Source of the DNA: CAXBNB01 sp049115735
Lineage (GTDB): Bacteria > Bacteroidota > Bacteroidia > Cytophagales > Cyclobacteriaceae
Reading direction: 5' to 3'
DNA length: 64,000 nucleotides
Assembly (NCBI GenBank): GCA_049115735.1
Contig: JAGDZP010000021.1
Location: 1-64,000, forward strand
In this document: positions 1 through 9,597 of the stretch, piece by piece
How positions within the stretch are numbered: position 1 is the stretch's first letter
Layout of the letters: each line of letters begins with the position of its first letter
Made by a program: the position numbers and the translations under genes
Notes under the pieces: generated by a model
The model's input: the letters and a program-made list of their open reading frames with translations, nothing else
Database searches by the model: none
Told to the model about the DNA's origin: nothing

Positions 1-56
1 ATCCTAATGACAATTCTGGGTTAAAAAGTCAAATTGATACTTGATATAATTTAAAG

Positions 57-81
57 AACCCTGCCTATGGCGGGGTTTTTT
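57..81 (+). terminator. Rho-independent terminator
   Basis: A 9-bp stem (AACCCTGCC with GGCGGGGTT, one G-U pair) closes on a three-base loop and runs into six T on the + strand. It probably ends a + strand gene lying left of the window. It may also slow transcripts of the convergent lyase gene, though the T-run on that side is weak. Confidence 0.75.
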
Positions 82-97
82 AGTGACCTAAAAGGAA

Positions 98-2212
98 CTA
101 CTGCTGGACTTTTACTATTGGCAGATTCTTTTCAATAGGAAGTGTGGCTGTGATTGCCTTCATCTCTGGATGAGATACTTTTATTATAGCGCTTTGTCCC
201 GTTAGGCTAAACTCTGCACTTATTTTAGGCACTTCACCTTCAGATGGATAGAGTAGCCAGCCAAAGGTTTTGGGTTCTTCGATGCGGGCCGAATACACCA
301 CTGTCGGGTTAGTCACTTTCTCACCGAATACTGAGCTATACCACCCTTGAATGACCGGTTTTTCTTGCCCTTCAATTATTTCGGCACTCCACGATACATC
401 TCCAAGAGGTATGATGCGAAGATTGGGCAAATGATCATTAGTAGAAACAGCTTCACTGCCTTCCACTTGTACTTTGTTTCCTGGAGCGTAATGCCATAAA
501 GCCTGAATATTTCTTGGCTCATCGGATTGAAAACGATCCAATACTATCCAGCAATTTTCTTTGATGTATAATACCGATCTGCTATGAACTATCTCGCCAT
601 CAACATTTTCAAAACCATCGGTAAACTCCCCATACGCATAGTCATAAAGTGCTGAATGTAGATAGTCTTCATTTTCTATCAGAGGCCGATCTGTTCTAGT
701 GGGGCCTGCCTTCTGACCATTACCTTCTACGAGGATGACGTTATGTGAATAGGAGCTTCGAAAATATCCACGCCAGGCACTCGGGTCAAAATTGAAATAG
801 TCTTTATGTGTATACCTACCCCCATCAACTAATATATCATATCCCTTAACAGAGACAGACAAGTGAAGCTTATCCCTGTGTTGGTGTCCAGTGCCATAAG
901 GACCTGCATCAAAGAAAGACCAATCGGCCTGCTCGTTCCAGCCACTGCGCATTATATGAATTCCAGCCCATGGAAAGGTCAGAGAAGGACCCTGATCAGG
1001 GAGAACTCCATCCTGCCCATTTGTGGCAATCCACTTCCAATCAGGTTTGTTGAATTTGCTGGCAGCTTTCAATACTCTGGGTTTTAAACCATCACGATCT
1101 GAATCATTATTTAAGGGTTGATGGCCATCCGGGCGCATGGAGTAGGCAAGGTAATCATACATTTGCTTCACTCGATTGATGTATTCCTCAGACATTGGTT
1201 GATTGGCCTTGGCAAAATTTGAGGCAAGTGTTTCGAATCTATTTAAAGCGACCCACTGTGTTTTAGAAGATATTTCGGTTTGCAAACCATCCGGATAGAC
1301 TTGCCGGTTGATTTCTTTTTTCATGACCTCCTGGGCATAATTGGCCCATTGGGTTGATTCTTTAAACTCGGGAAATGATAAACCGGCTAAGGCCAGTCCG
1401 TTCATTTCCATGGTAGTCCAGTTGTGCCCGGACTTATGGTATTTCATTAGAAAATTGGATTGGCTGACCAGGCTTGCCAATATCATAAGCCTGGTAGATG
1501 GACTAAATGCTTCTACTTTTTGCAAGGCATAAAACATTTGAGGCCAGCTTGCACCCAGACGATGGCCGGTTTCGAGGGTTCTCCATTCTACCTCACCAAT
1601 ATCCCTGTAGTCTAATTTAATTTTCGGATCAAGAACCATATAAACCGAATCACTGATGCTCGAAAGCGGGTGATGCACAATCCAATCCCTAACCATATTG
1701 TCAAAAACCTGAAGGTATTTAGCCTCGGAAGTTTCGCTCCATACCAGATACAAAGAAGGTAAATATTTATGGCCATTCAATGAATACCCGAATTCATCAT
1801 CCTGATCAGGGCCCGTATAGTCCCATTGCCATCCACCTTTTTCTTTGGTGGGGATTGTATACTCCTTTCCTTGCCTGATTACATGGTTTTCAAGTAGAGC
1901 ATTCGCTTGCCTCAAAGCTTCATTGTAGGGTATATCATCAAGGGTTGTGACAATCCAATTTCGGTTTAGATTTTGGTAATATTCAAGAAGCTCTTTGGCG
2001 GCCGATATGCTATCACCACTGGCGAGTGCTGTCTTGATGGGCTCTAAATCATTCTGGTCAAAATCTAGTGAGCGGAACAGCGTTCGTAGATGCTCTGGTT
2101 GGTAATTCCATAGATCCTCAACTGTATCCAGAGTTTGCCAGTCTTTGTCTTTTTTTGTATTCCACCCTTCAAAAAGCAGAAAGGCAAAGGCTATGTATAG
2201 AAAGTTTTTCAT
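98..2212 (-). CDS. heparinase II/III-like polysaccharide lyase
   Basis: A secreted lyase-type protein of 704 residues. A short hydrophobic leader (about residues 1-18) is followed by an alpha/alpha-toroid, alginate-lyase-like region (about 60-390, with the segment SGHNWTTMEMNG typical of the fold) and a heparinase II/III beta-sandwich from about 400, with GTGHQHRDKLHLSV near residue 442. Family members cleave uronic-acid polysaccharides by beta-elimination (alginate, heparin-like or ulvan-like substrates); the sequence alone does not fix the PL family or substrate. It sits next to a PUL regulator and a SusC/SusD operon but on the opposite strand, so it may be a separately transcribed member of the same locus. 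The ATG start gives a sensible signal peptide. A uronic-acid lyase is slightly at odds with the galactan signals elsewhere. Confidence 0.85.
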   Translation of the reverse strand: MKNFLYIAFAFLLFEGWNTKKDKDWQTLDTVEDLWNYQPEHLRTLFRSLDFDQNDLEPIKTALASGDSISAAKELLEYYQNLNRNWIVTTLDDIPYNEALRQANALLENHVIRQGKEYTIPTKEKGGWQWDYTGPDQDDEFGYSLNGHKYLPSLYLVWSETSEAKYLQVFDNMVRDWIVHHPLSSISDSVYMVLDPKIKLDYRDIGEVEWRTLETGHRLGASWPQMFYALQKVEAFSPSTRLMILASLVSQSNFLMKYHKSGHNWTTMEMNGLALAGLSFPEFKESTQWANYAQEVMKKEINRQVYPDGLQTEISSKTQWVALNRFETLASNFAKANQPMSEEYINRVKQMYDYLAYSMRPDGHQPLNNDSDRDGLKPRVLKAASKFNKPDWKWIATNGQDGVLPDQGPSLTFPWAGIHIMRSGWNEQADWSFFDAGPYGTGHQHRDKLHLSVSVKGYDILVDGGRYTHKDYFNFDPSAWRGYFRSSYSHNVILVEGNGQKAGPTRTDRPLIENEDYLHSALYDYAYGEFTDGFENVDGEIVHSRSVLYIKENCWIVLDRFQSDEPRNIQALWHYAPGNKVQVEGSEAVSTNDHLPNLRIIPLGDVSWSAEIIEGQEKPVIQGWYSSVFGEKVTNPTVVYSARIEEPKTFGWLLYPSEGEVPKISAEFSLTGQSAIIKVSHPEMKAITATLPIEKNLPIVKVQQ

Positions 2213-2432
2213 TGTAACTCATAAATATACAACATCAGCCTAACATAGACTCAAAATGAGATTTTTCGGTATTCGAAATACATTTATCAATTTAAAACTT
2301 GATATAATGCATTTTCTATCTTAAGAATTGTGCAATCAGGAGTTTACTCGTACTGAAGATTAGAGTTGTTAATAATTTGAAAGGTAGAAGCTGAGATTAT
2401 CAAATTGATATTCTTTATTGATGGAGAGTGGA

Positions 2433-4085
2433 TCATACATTCGAAAGAAATTCACTCAAATTAGCATTTTTGTCCAACTGCAGTTTTTTCCTAAGGCGGT
2501 ACCTTGTCGTATGGACGCTCTCGACTGATATACCTAATAGGCGTGACATGTCCTTGCTGGAAAAATTCAGTTTAACCAATGCGCATAGACGTTGGTCGGA
2601 TTGGGTTAGTGATGGAAATCTTTTTAGTAGATTCTGATAAAATGATTTATTAACTGATATGAACCTCATCTCGAATTCCTTCCAATTGTTGGCTGTATTT
2701 AATTCTATGCTCTTAACCAAGCGATTTAATTGGTTTGGGTCAGGTTTTTCCTTTTGACTCATAATATTCGATTTGACGTTCCCAAGTAACTCTTCGCGCT
2801 CGATCACTTGTAAGGCCGTAAAAGTCAATTCTTTGTTCTTTATTTCTAAGATTTCATTGGCCTTTTCCATTTCTAATTCTTGCTGTTTTCTCAGGAGACG
2901 TTTTTCCGCTTTATATTTTGTTCTCAAATATCTGTAGATCAAAAAACCCGAGAGTACGAGAAAGAAAATTGTTCCAATTAGAATTACTGATTGCAGGTAT
3001 GAAATTTTACTTTCGTGTTCCAATTGGGCTAATCGCTGTTCCCTGATTTTTTTATTTTGATTGTCTTTTATAACCCTGAACTCATCCTTTATTTCTATAA
3101 AATGCTTGTTATTTTCACTTCTACTTCCAAAATGCCGTTCGTCCAGCTGCTTAGACTTATTAAGGTATTCATATGCCAGATCGTGTTTGGCAATAGTTTG
3201 ATATAAGTCCGCTATATTTTCATATATTCCAGGTACCACATCCAAATGACTTTTGTATTTTTCACCAACTTGTATAGCGTTTTTGTAGTATAATTCACTG
3301 GAATCATAACTTCCCAAACTTTTATATATATCTCCATAAAAAGAATACAGTATTACTGAATATGCAAAATGCTGTTTTTCGAAGTGTGCTTTTAATCTAT
3401 TGAGAATTTCAAGAGCCTCTTCAGGTTTGCCTTCATAATATGTCAAATAAGCGATTTCAACATCCAAAAAAGTTGGTGTTTGATTCTGCATACTATTCAA
3501 CTTTATCATTCTGCAACTGTCTACATATTGCTTAGAGAGTGCAATGTTTTTATTCTTTCTGTATAGAGTGACCAATGCAAAATAGTTATTCATAAGCACC
3601 TGTCGATCCACGAAATTTTCTTTGATCTGATTCTTTAAAAGTCTAAGAGATTTATTGAAGTACTCTGCTGCTAGTTCCTCTCTTGCATAAAAACTATACA
3701 ACCAGCCAAGCCCTGAATAAACTGCTGCCCTTGCCCCATCATTGTCTATCTTATCTGCTAGTAATAAAGCTTCCCAGTATCTATCGTAAGCCAAACCAAA
3801 TTCTGCATTGTGAGCATGTAATTCCGACAAACTTATCAGACTGTGAACGGCCTTCAAGGTGTCACCTTGGGTAAGGTTAAGTGATATGCCTTGTGTGTAT
3901 AAAATTATTGCACTGTCTGAATTAAAAAACTTGAGCTCATTAGCCATTGGAGTGTAAATGTCACTTTTAGTGACTGTATTGATGCTGTCATTGGGTGTCT
4001 GGCAATGGACTAATGTTGAGAAAGTTAGTGCTAAAATTACTAAAGCTAGTCTATTAGGATTAACCAAGGTTGTTGAGTTTATCAT
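2433..4085 (-). CDS. membrane-spanning TPR/HTH transcriptional regulator
   Basis: A one-component regulator of 550 residues. In order: signal or anchor helix (about 12-29), tetratricopeptide-like helical repeats (about 50-320) that should face the periplasm, a transmembrane helix (about 366-386), a basic coiled coil (about 388-435) and a C-terminal LuxR/GerE-like helix-turn-helix (about 495-540) with the recognition helix VESVHTTRYRLRKK. The layout suggests that the TPR part senses an envelope signal and the cytoplasmic HTH acts on DNA. A paralogue of the same length at 30485-32137 has the identical recognition helix. It is divergent from SusC1, and the intergenic gap carries the tandem GTYYAG motif, so SusC1 control is the likely job. 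The ligand is unknown. Confidence 0.85.
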   Translation of the reverse strand: MINSTTLVNPNRLALVILALTFSTLVHCQTPNDSINTVTKSDIYTPMANELKFFNSDSAIILYTQGISLNLTQGDTLKAVHSLISLSELHAHNAEFGLAYDRYWEALLLADKIDNDGARAAVYSGLGWLYSFYAREELAAEYFNKSLRLLKNQIKENFVDRQVLMNNYFALVTLYRKNKNIALSKQYVDSCRMIKLNSMQNQTPTFLDVEIAYLTYYEGKPEEALEILNRLKAHFEKQHFAYSVILYSFYGDIYKSLGSYDSSELYYKNAIQVGEKYKSHLDVVPGIYENIADLYQTIAKHDLAYEYLNKSKQLDERHFGSRSENNKHFIEIKDEFRVIKDNQNKKIREQRLAQLEHESKISYLQSVILIGTIFFLVLSGFLIYRYLRTKYKAEKRLLRKQQELEMEKANEILEIKNKELTFTALQVIEREELLGNVKSNIMSQKEKPDPNQLNRLVKSIELNTANNWKEFEMRFISVNKSFYQNLLKRFPSLTQSDQRLCALVKLNFSSKDMSRLLGISVESVHTTRYRLRKKLQLDKNANLSEFLSNV

Positions 4086-4167
4086 TATTCAAAACATTCA
4101 TATTAGACAGTAAAGATCTATAATTATGTATAACTGTTCAGTTTAATTCTTCTGAAATATTGTGATT

Positions 4168-4191
4168 GTTCAGTTTTTGTTCAGTATGAAA
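4168..4191 (+). promoter_or_regulatory. putative operator, tandem GTTCAG repeat upstream of SusC1
   Basis: GTTCAG, five T, GTTCAG, then TATGAAA: two identical hexamers whose starts lie 11 bp apart, about one helical turn. A third GTTCAG lies at 4136-4141. The same arrangement recurs upstream of the AHG operon and the sigma/FecR locus. The site lies about 110 bp before the SusC start and between it and the divergent regulator. Binding is inferred from the recurrence only. Confidence 0.55.
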
Positions 4192-4292
4192 GTATTCTAC
4201 AATAGAGTAATAAATCTAACATTTGCGTCACTGTGTTATGATTTTATCATGGCAATTTGAAACGTAAACTATTTTTAACTTAATTTTTTTTT

Positions 4293-7200
4293 ATGACAAA
4301 AATTGACAAACTATTCAAATTACTCCTGATGTTGCTATTTGTTACAAGTGTAGCATTAGCCCAGGACGTGAACGTAACCGGAAAGGTTACTGATGAAAAC
4401 GGGGAGGGTCTTCCTGGTGCGAGTGTTGTCGTCAAAGGAACTACTAATGGAGCTACTTCAGACCTTAATGGTGATTATAATTTAAGTGCTCCAAAGGATG
4501 CTACCTTAGTAATATCTTTTGTTGGATATATCAAGCAAGAAGTTGAATTAGCCGGCAGAAATAAGGTTGATATTAACATGGAGGTTGATGCTGGTCAACT
4601 GGAAGAGGTAATTGTCATTGGTTATGGCCAAGAGAAAAAGTCTAACATGACAGGTTCAGTATCTTCTATTGATAGTGAAAAACTTACTGCGGTTCCTGTG
4701 GCGAATACCACGAACCTATTATCTGGGCGAGTACCTGGAGTAATGGTACGTCAGAATTCAGGTTTACCAGGAGGAGAGAACACACAGATTCGTATCAGAG
4801 GGTTTGCAGGTTCACCATTGATTTTAGTTGACGGTGTTCAAATGGGTATGGATCGAATTGACCCGAATGATATCGAGAGTATCAATGTGTTAAAAGATGC
4901 AGCTGCAGCCGTATATGGAGCCAGGGCTGGTAATGGTGTTGTATTGGTGACTACTAAAAGAGGGAAAGAAGGCCCTCCAAGTATTAGTTATTCTGGTAGT
5001 TACACCGCTCAGAGTGCTGTGGAGTTCATGGAACATGCGAGCGCGTCTCAATATGCACAGTTAGTTCGTGAAGCTAACTTGATGGATGGTGTAGGCATTG
5101 ATGCCACTTTTACTGAAGAAGATGTACAGAATTACGCAATAGGGGCGCCAGGTTTTGAAGGTGGTAATTGGATAGACGCTTTGATCAAGAACAATGCACC
5201 CATGCAGCAACATAGCCTGAGTGTAACGGGAGGGTCTGAAGATGTTAAATATTTTACCTCGATAGGTTATACGAGCCAAGAGAGTTATTTCAGAAGCCGT
5301 GATTATGACTATAAGCGTTTTAATGCACGATCTAATGTGGATGCAAAAATCAACGATTATTTGAGTTTCAATCTGGATCTTTCCTTTAGAAGAGACGAAA
5401 GATCAAGACCACAGGAGAGTATTGATGCGTTATGGACCGATCTAGCTACTTCTCAGCCAACCTTACCAACACAATTACCAGATCCAAGTGTAGGAGTAGC
5501 TTTTTCCGGCTTTTCTCAAAGAACACCTCTCGGGTTAACAGACAAAGATCTTGTTGGTACATGGGATCGAAATGACCATACATTTAGAGGCAAACTCGGA
5601 TTAAAGCTAGATGTTCCGCACGTTGATGGGCTTCAGGTTCGGGCTGAAATGAATATCGAACATGTTGACAGAGCTGTTAAAACTTTTAGAAATTTCTTCG
5701 ATATTTATCAATATCAACCAGAAACAGATACTTATCTGTTCATAGCCTCCAATGGCAATGGTAATACGAACATTTCTGAATCTCAATGGAGGAGAATTCA
5801 GGTTTATCCGACATTTGCTATTGAATATGAAAAATCAATCGGTGACCACAATTTCAAGTTATTGGGAGTTGCAGAACAGCAAACAAGAAAGATCAATTCC
5901 TTTAGTGCTAGCAGAAGAAACCTATTGACTACTAGTATTAGAGAAATATTTATTGGTTCCACCGACGAACAATTTTCCAATGGATCCTCATCAGCAGATA
6001 TAGGAAGAAAGAGTTATGTAGGTAGGTTCAATTATAGATATAAGAATCGTTATTTATTAGAGGCTACCTTTCGGGCTGATGGTAATGTCCTGTTTGCACC
6101 GCAAACGCGGTGGGGATATTTTCCAAGCATATCAGCAGGTTGGGTAATGTCTGATGAAGCTTTTCTGGAATCAAGCTCTTTTTTGGACAACTTAAAAGTA
6201 AGGGCATCTTACTCCAAACTGGGTGATGATACTGCTGGAGGCTTGTCTGGTTTCGATTACCTGACTGGTTATGGTCTGCAAGGGATTTATTTATATGGAG
6301 ACAATGTAGCACAGCCTGCGATCCGTACTTTCGGCTTAGTGAATCCAGCATTGACCTGGGAAACCATGACGATGTATAATTTTGGTGTTGAAGCCTCTTT
6401 CCTTGAGGGTAGATTGTCTTTTGAGGCGGATTTGTTTTATAGAAAAAGAGAAGGAATCATTGCGCCAAACATTGAAGCAGTTCCAGCGGAAACCGGAGCT
6501 AACTTACCTGTAGTAAATATAGATAGTCAGGATAATAAAGGAATTGAGCTTTCGCTGAATTACCAGCAAAGGGTAGGAGATTTTAAATTTGATATTTCAC
6601 CAAATCTAACTATTGCCAGAGCAAAGTGGTTGGATGTAAAAAGCCAGGAAGCTTTCGATGACCCAGACCAGGAACGAATAAATGGAAGGGACGGCCAGTT
6701 GCTTAACAGAACTATTGGTTATGTAACAGATGGGTTGTTCATGTCTCAAGAAGAGATTGACACTCATGATGTAATTCAGGGAGCAGGTAACGACAATGCG
6801 TCATTGAGACCTGGAGATATTCGCTACGTAGACCTTGATGGTAACGATACAATTAATTTCCGCGATCAAAGGGTAATCGGCCGTGCTCAGGTTGTACCAG
6901 ACCTAATATATGCAATGAACTTGGGTGTAAGCTATAAAAACTTCAGCCTGAATGTACTGCTACAAGGTGCTTCCAATTTCGCTATCAATATAGGTGGTTC
7001 GGCAAGAACCATGTTTAGCAATGCTTCTATACCATTGACTTATCATTATGATTATAGATGGCAGCCCGATCCTAATGATCCTACTGTGAATATCAATCCT
7101 GATGCTAAATTACCAGCACCTAGTTTGTCTCAAAGTTCGAACAACAACAGAACGTCAGATTTTTGGTTGAAAGACGTTACTTATCTCAGGGTAAAAACAA

Positions 7201-7409
7201 TAAATCTAGCCTATGACATTCCAAATCAAGTTTTATCTAAAATAGGAATGAAAAACGCTCAGATATATTTGGCTGCTGAAAACCTATTGACACTTACGAA
7301 TCTTGGGATTTATAAAAATTCTTTTGATCCCGAGTTTGAGCCTGGTAATCCAAATAGGAGATATCCAATTACCAAGCAGACTACAATCGGTTTTAGAGTA
7401 TCATTTTAA
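4293..7409 (+). CDS. SusC-family TonB-dependent outer-membrane receptor
   Basis: A 1038-residue TonB-dependent transporter that imports oligosaccharides across the outer membrane with its SusD partner. Signal peptide (about 1-23, ending SVALAQ), carboxypeptidase-D regulatory-like beta-sandwich (about 27-110), plug domain with the LEEVIVIGYG stretch (about 112-230), then a long beta-barrel ending in a terminal phenylalanine (GFRVSF). It lacks the STN signalling domain that the second SusC in this window carries, which fits control by the neighbouring TPR/HTH regulator rather than by a sigma/anti-sigma pair. SusD follows after 18 bp. The transported glycan is not shown directly; the GH117 and GH2 genes downstream suggest a galactan oligosaccharide. 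Confidence 0.95.
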   Translation: MTKIDKLFKLLLMLLFVTSVALAQDVNVTGKVTDENGEGLPGASVVVKGTTNGATSDLNGDYNLSAPKDATLVISFVGYIKQEVELAGRNKVDINMEVDAGQLEEVIVIGYGQEKKSNMTGSVSSIDSEKLTAVPVANTTNLLSGRVPGVMVRQNSGLPGGENTQIRIRGFAGSPLILVDGVQMGMDRIDPNDIESINVLKDAAAAVYGARAGNGVVLVTTKRGKEGPPSISYSGSYTAQSAVEFMEHASASQYAQLVREANLMDGVGIDATFTEEDVQNYAIGAPGFEGGNWIDALIKNNAPMQQHSLSVTGGSEDVKYFTSIGYTSQESYFRSRDYDYKRFNARSNVDAKINDYLSFNLDLSFRRDERSRPQESIDALWTDLATSQPTLPTQLPDPSVGVAFSGFSQRTPLGLTDKDLVGTWDRNDHTFRGKLGLKLDVPHVDGLQVRAEMNIEHVDRAVKTFRNFFDIYQYQPETDTYLFIASNGNGNTNISESQWRRIQVYPTFAIEYEKSIGDHNFKLLGVAEQQTRKINSFSASRRNLLTTSIREIFIGSTDEQFSNGSSSADIGRKSYVGRFNYRYKNRYLLEATFRADGNVLFAPQTRWGYFPSISAGWVMSDEAFLESSSFLDNLKVRASYSKLGDDTAGGLSGFDYLTGYGLQGIYLYGDNVAQPAIRTFGLVNPALTWETMTMYNFGVEASFLEGRLSFEADLFYRKREGIIAPNIEAVPAETGANLPVVNIDSQDNKGIELSLNYQQRVGDFKFDISPNLTIARAKWLDVKSQEAFDDPDQERINGRDGQLLNRTIGYVTDGLFMSQEEIDTHDVIQGAGNDNASLRPGDIRYVDLDGNDTINFRDQRVIGRAQVVPDLIYAMNLGVSYKNFSLNVLLQGASNFAINIGGSARTMFSNASIPLTYHYDYRWQPDPNDPTVNINPDAKLPAPSLSQSSNNNRTSDFWLKDVTYLRVKTINLAYDIPNQVLSKIGMKNAQIYLAAENLLTLTNLGIYKNSFDPEFEPGNPNRRYPITKQTTIGFRVSF

Positions 7410-7427
7410 TTTTTAAATCTTCAAGAA

Positions 7428-9209
7428 ATGAAAAATAAACTAATAATATTTTTGACGGTGATAGTGCTACTACCATCTTGTACAGATCCTTTTGAGCTGA
7501 CACCCACAAACATCATTTCCGATGCAGTTGTGTTTGATGACGAAGGGTTAGCAAATGCTTTTTTAGCTGATTTATATCAAAGAAGTCTTTTTCTCAATGA
7601 TGCTGGGGGAACTATGATTGATCAGGGTCTGATAAATTCTGCTGGTGGAGAATGTCGCAATTTCGCACCATGGCAAAGGGCTTTTGGTCGGATAATAGGA
7701 CCTGAATTTAACGAACAGGGTGCTGGCATTTTGGCCTACTATCCTTACGAACTGATTCGAGAATGTAATGAATTTATAACCAGAATACCTGAATCAGCAT
7801 CTCTTTCCGACGATTTTAAGAACGAAAGAGTCAGTGAAGCAAGGTTTCTTCGAGCTTGGGCATATTTCCGTATGGTTAAATTATACGGTGGAGTCCCTTT
7901 GATAACAGATGTGATTGATGTTGATGCACCATTAGAAGAACTTTTAAGACCCAGGAACTCTGAAAAAGAGATTTACGATTTCATAGGATCTGAAATGGAT
8001 GCCATAGCACCTATTTTGCAGTCAGATCCAGAAGATGGAAGAATATCTAAATGGGGGGCATTAGCATTCAAGAGTAGAGCTATGCTCTATGCAGCAAGTG
8101 TCTCTAATTTTGGGACTCAGCAATTGGATGGTCTTCTTGGATTTCCATCTAGTGAAGCTAATAGCTACTATCAGCAATCTTTAAACGCATCCAAAGATAT
8201 CATTGATAATGGACCGTTTTCATTGTATCGAAAAAGCAACGATTTAGTAGAAAACTACTCGAGTTTATTTCTGGATGAAATTGGAAATACAGAGATCATA
8301 TTTAAAGAAAAGTTTGATTTTGAGGCCAATAAAGGTCATACATGGGATCAGCTAGGTTCACCTTTTGGTACTGGATTCAATTGGAATTCTAATTTCCCAG
8401 TTTATTTGCAAACCTTAGAGTTGTTTGACTTTATGGATGGCAGCACAGGAAAAGTAGATAGGGCTATATATGATGGTTCTACCCCATTTGATCCGAATTG
8501 GTACTTTGAGCAAAGAGATCCACGTATGAGAGCCTCAATTTTTTATCCTGGAACCTCCTTTGACGGTGGCACGGTTTATTTCCATAGGCGAACATGGTAT
8601 ACTGATCCTGCTGACAATACCCGTAAATCTAACAATCAATCTGGTTTCAGAGTACCTGGTTCAGATTGGCCAGGAGCTGCTCCGGCAAGACATAGAGGAG
8701 GCAATCCAACAGGAATGCTTGTTCGTAAACGAATCAGCGAGGAAACACCAGATGGTTTGAATTCAAGCTCCGATTATATTGTATTTAGATTGGCAGAAGT
8801 AATGCTGAACTATGTAGAAGCTGCATATTATTTAGGAGATCCTAACAATGATATGGCAAACATTCTAAACAATGAAATTCGTGACAGGGTTGGAATGCCA
8901 GCATTGTCGGGAGCAGAAATAACCGAAGATAAAATCAGACAGGAAAGAAGAGTAGAACTTGTATTCGAGGAGCACGCTTTTTGGGATTTGAGAAGATGGA
9001 GGATTGCTCACCTTGAGCTGCATCAACAAATCAGAAATAGAGTTCATTGGGAGTATGATTTTGATGATGATACTTATACTGGCCAAATAGCTCATGGCGA
9101 TCTAAATAGAGTAAGGTTGCATCCGGAGCATAACTACTACTATGCATTGGGTTTAGGCAGACTTGCCGATAACTCAGCTTTGATTGAGAATCCTGGATAC
9201 GCGAATTAA
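7428..9209 (+). CDS. SusD/RagB-family glycan-binding lipoprotein
   Basis: The surface lipoprotein partner of the preceding SusC, 593 residues. The lipobox cysteine (LLPSC, residue 18) marks lipidation. A SusD-type TPR fold follows, with the usual SEARFLRAWAYFRMVKLYGGVPL segment split across about residues 140-165 and the C-terminal RQERRVELVFEEHAFWDLRRWR region near 505-530. It should cap the SusC barrel and capture oligosaccharide at the cell surface. It is co-transcribed with SusC (18-bp gap) and is followed by a strong terminator. Confidence 0.95.
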   Translation: MKNKLIIFLTVIVLLPSCTDPFELTPTNIISDAVVFDDEGLANAFLADLYQRSLFLNDAGGTMIDQGLINSAGGECRNFAPWQRAFGRIIGPEFNEQGAGILAYYPYELIRECNEFITRIPESASLSDDFKNERVSEARFLRAWAYFRMVKLYGGVPLITDVIDVDAPLEELLRPRNSEKEIYDFIGSEMDAIAPILQSDPEDGRISKWGALAFKSRAMLYAASVSNFGTQQLDGLLGFPSSEANSYYQQSLNASKDIIDNGPFSLYRKSNDLVENYSSLFLDEIGNTEIIFKEKFDFEANKGHTWDQLGSPFGTGFNWNSNFPVYLQTLELFDFMDGSTGKVDRAIYDGSTPFDPNWYFEQRDPRMRASIFYPGTSFDGGTVYFHRRTWYTDPADNTRKSNNQSGFRVPGSDWPGAAPARHRGGNPTGMLVRKRISEETPDGLNSSSDYIVFRLAEVMLNYVEAAYYLGDPNNDMANILNNEIRDRVGMPALSGAEITEDKIRQERRVELVFEEHAFWDLRRWRIAHLELHQQIRNRVHWEYDFDDDTYTGQIAHGDLNRVRLHPEHNYYYALGLGRLADNSALIENPGYAN

Positions 9210-9222
9210 ATAATATACTTAT

Positions 9223-9259
9223 AAAAAAGGCTTGGGTAAAAGAGCTCAGGCCTTTTTTA
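9223..9259 (+). terminator. Rho-independent terminator after SusD1
   Basis: AAAAAAGGC pairs with GCCTTTTTT, extended inward by five more pairs including wobbles, and ends in a T-run. It separates SusCD from the downstream enzyme genes, which therefore probably have their own promoter. Confidence 0.85.
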
Positions 9260-9597
9260 TGACTTAACGTATAGGACTGTTAAATCCTCTATTCATATTC
9301 TAAGGGTAAACGGCACTTCGCCTCGCTGATTTGTATTGATTTATTGACGCCTTGAGCTGAAATATATGGAAAGTAGATAAGCTGCTAAATCAATAATTCC
9401 GATCGATTAAGTATACATTTTTCCTTAAGAGCATTTTAACTCAAATAGGGACTTAGAAAATCCGGCTGATTAATTTGATGACATACTCAATTAGTTCTTC
9501 CTGAAATTGAATTAACAATAAATGGTCAGATTCTTTATATACGACATAGGACTAAAGAAATGAATACAAAGACAATCCGTGTTGTGTTACTCAAGAA
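9260..9597. other. intergenic region between SusD1 terminator and glycosidase gene
   Basis: About 340 bases with no convincing ORF, tandem GTYYAG motif or hairpin. It must hold the promoter of the 9.6-13 kb genes if the upstream terminator is efficient, but no promoter box was clear enough to call. Confidence 0.4.
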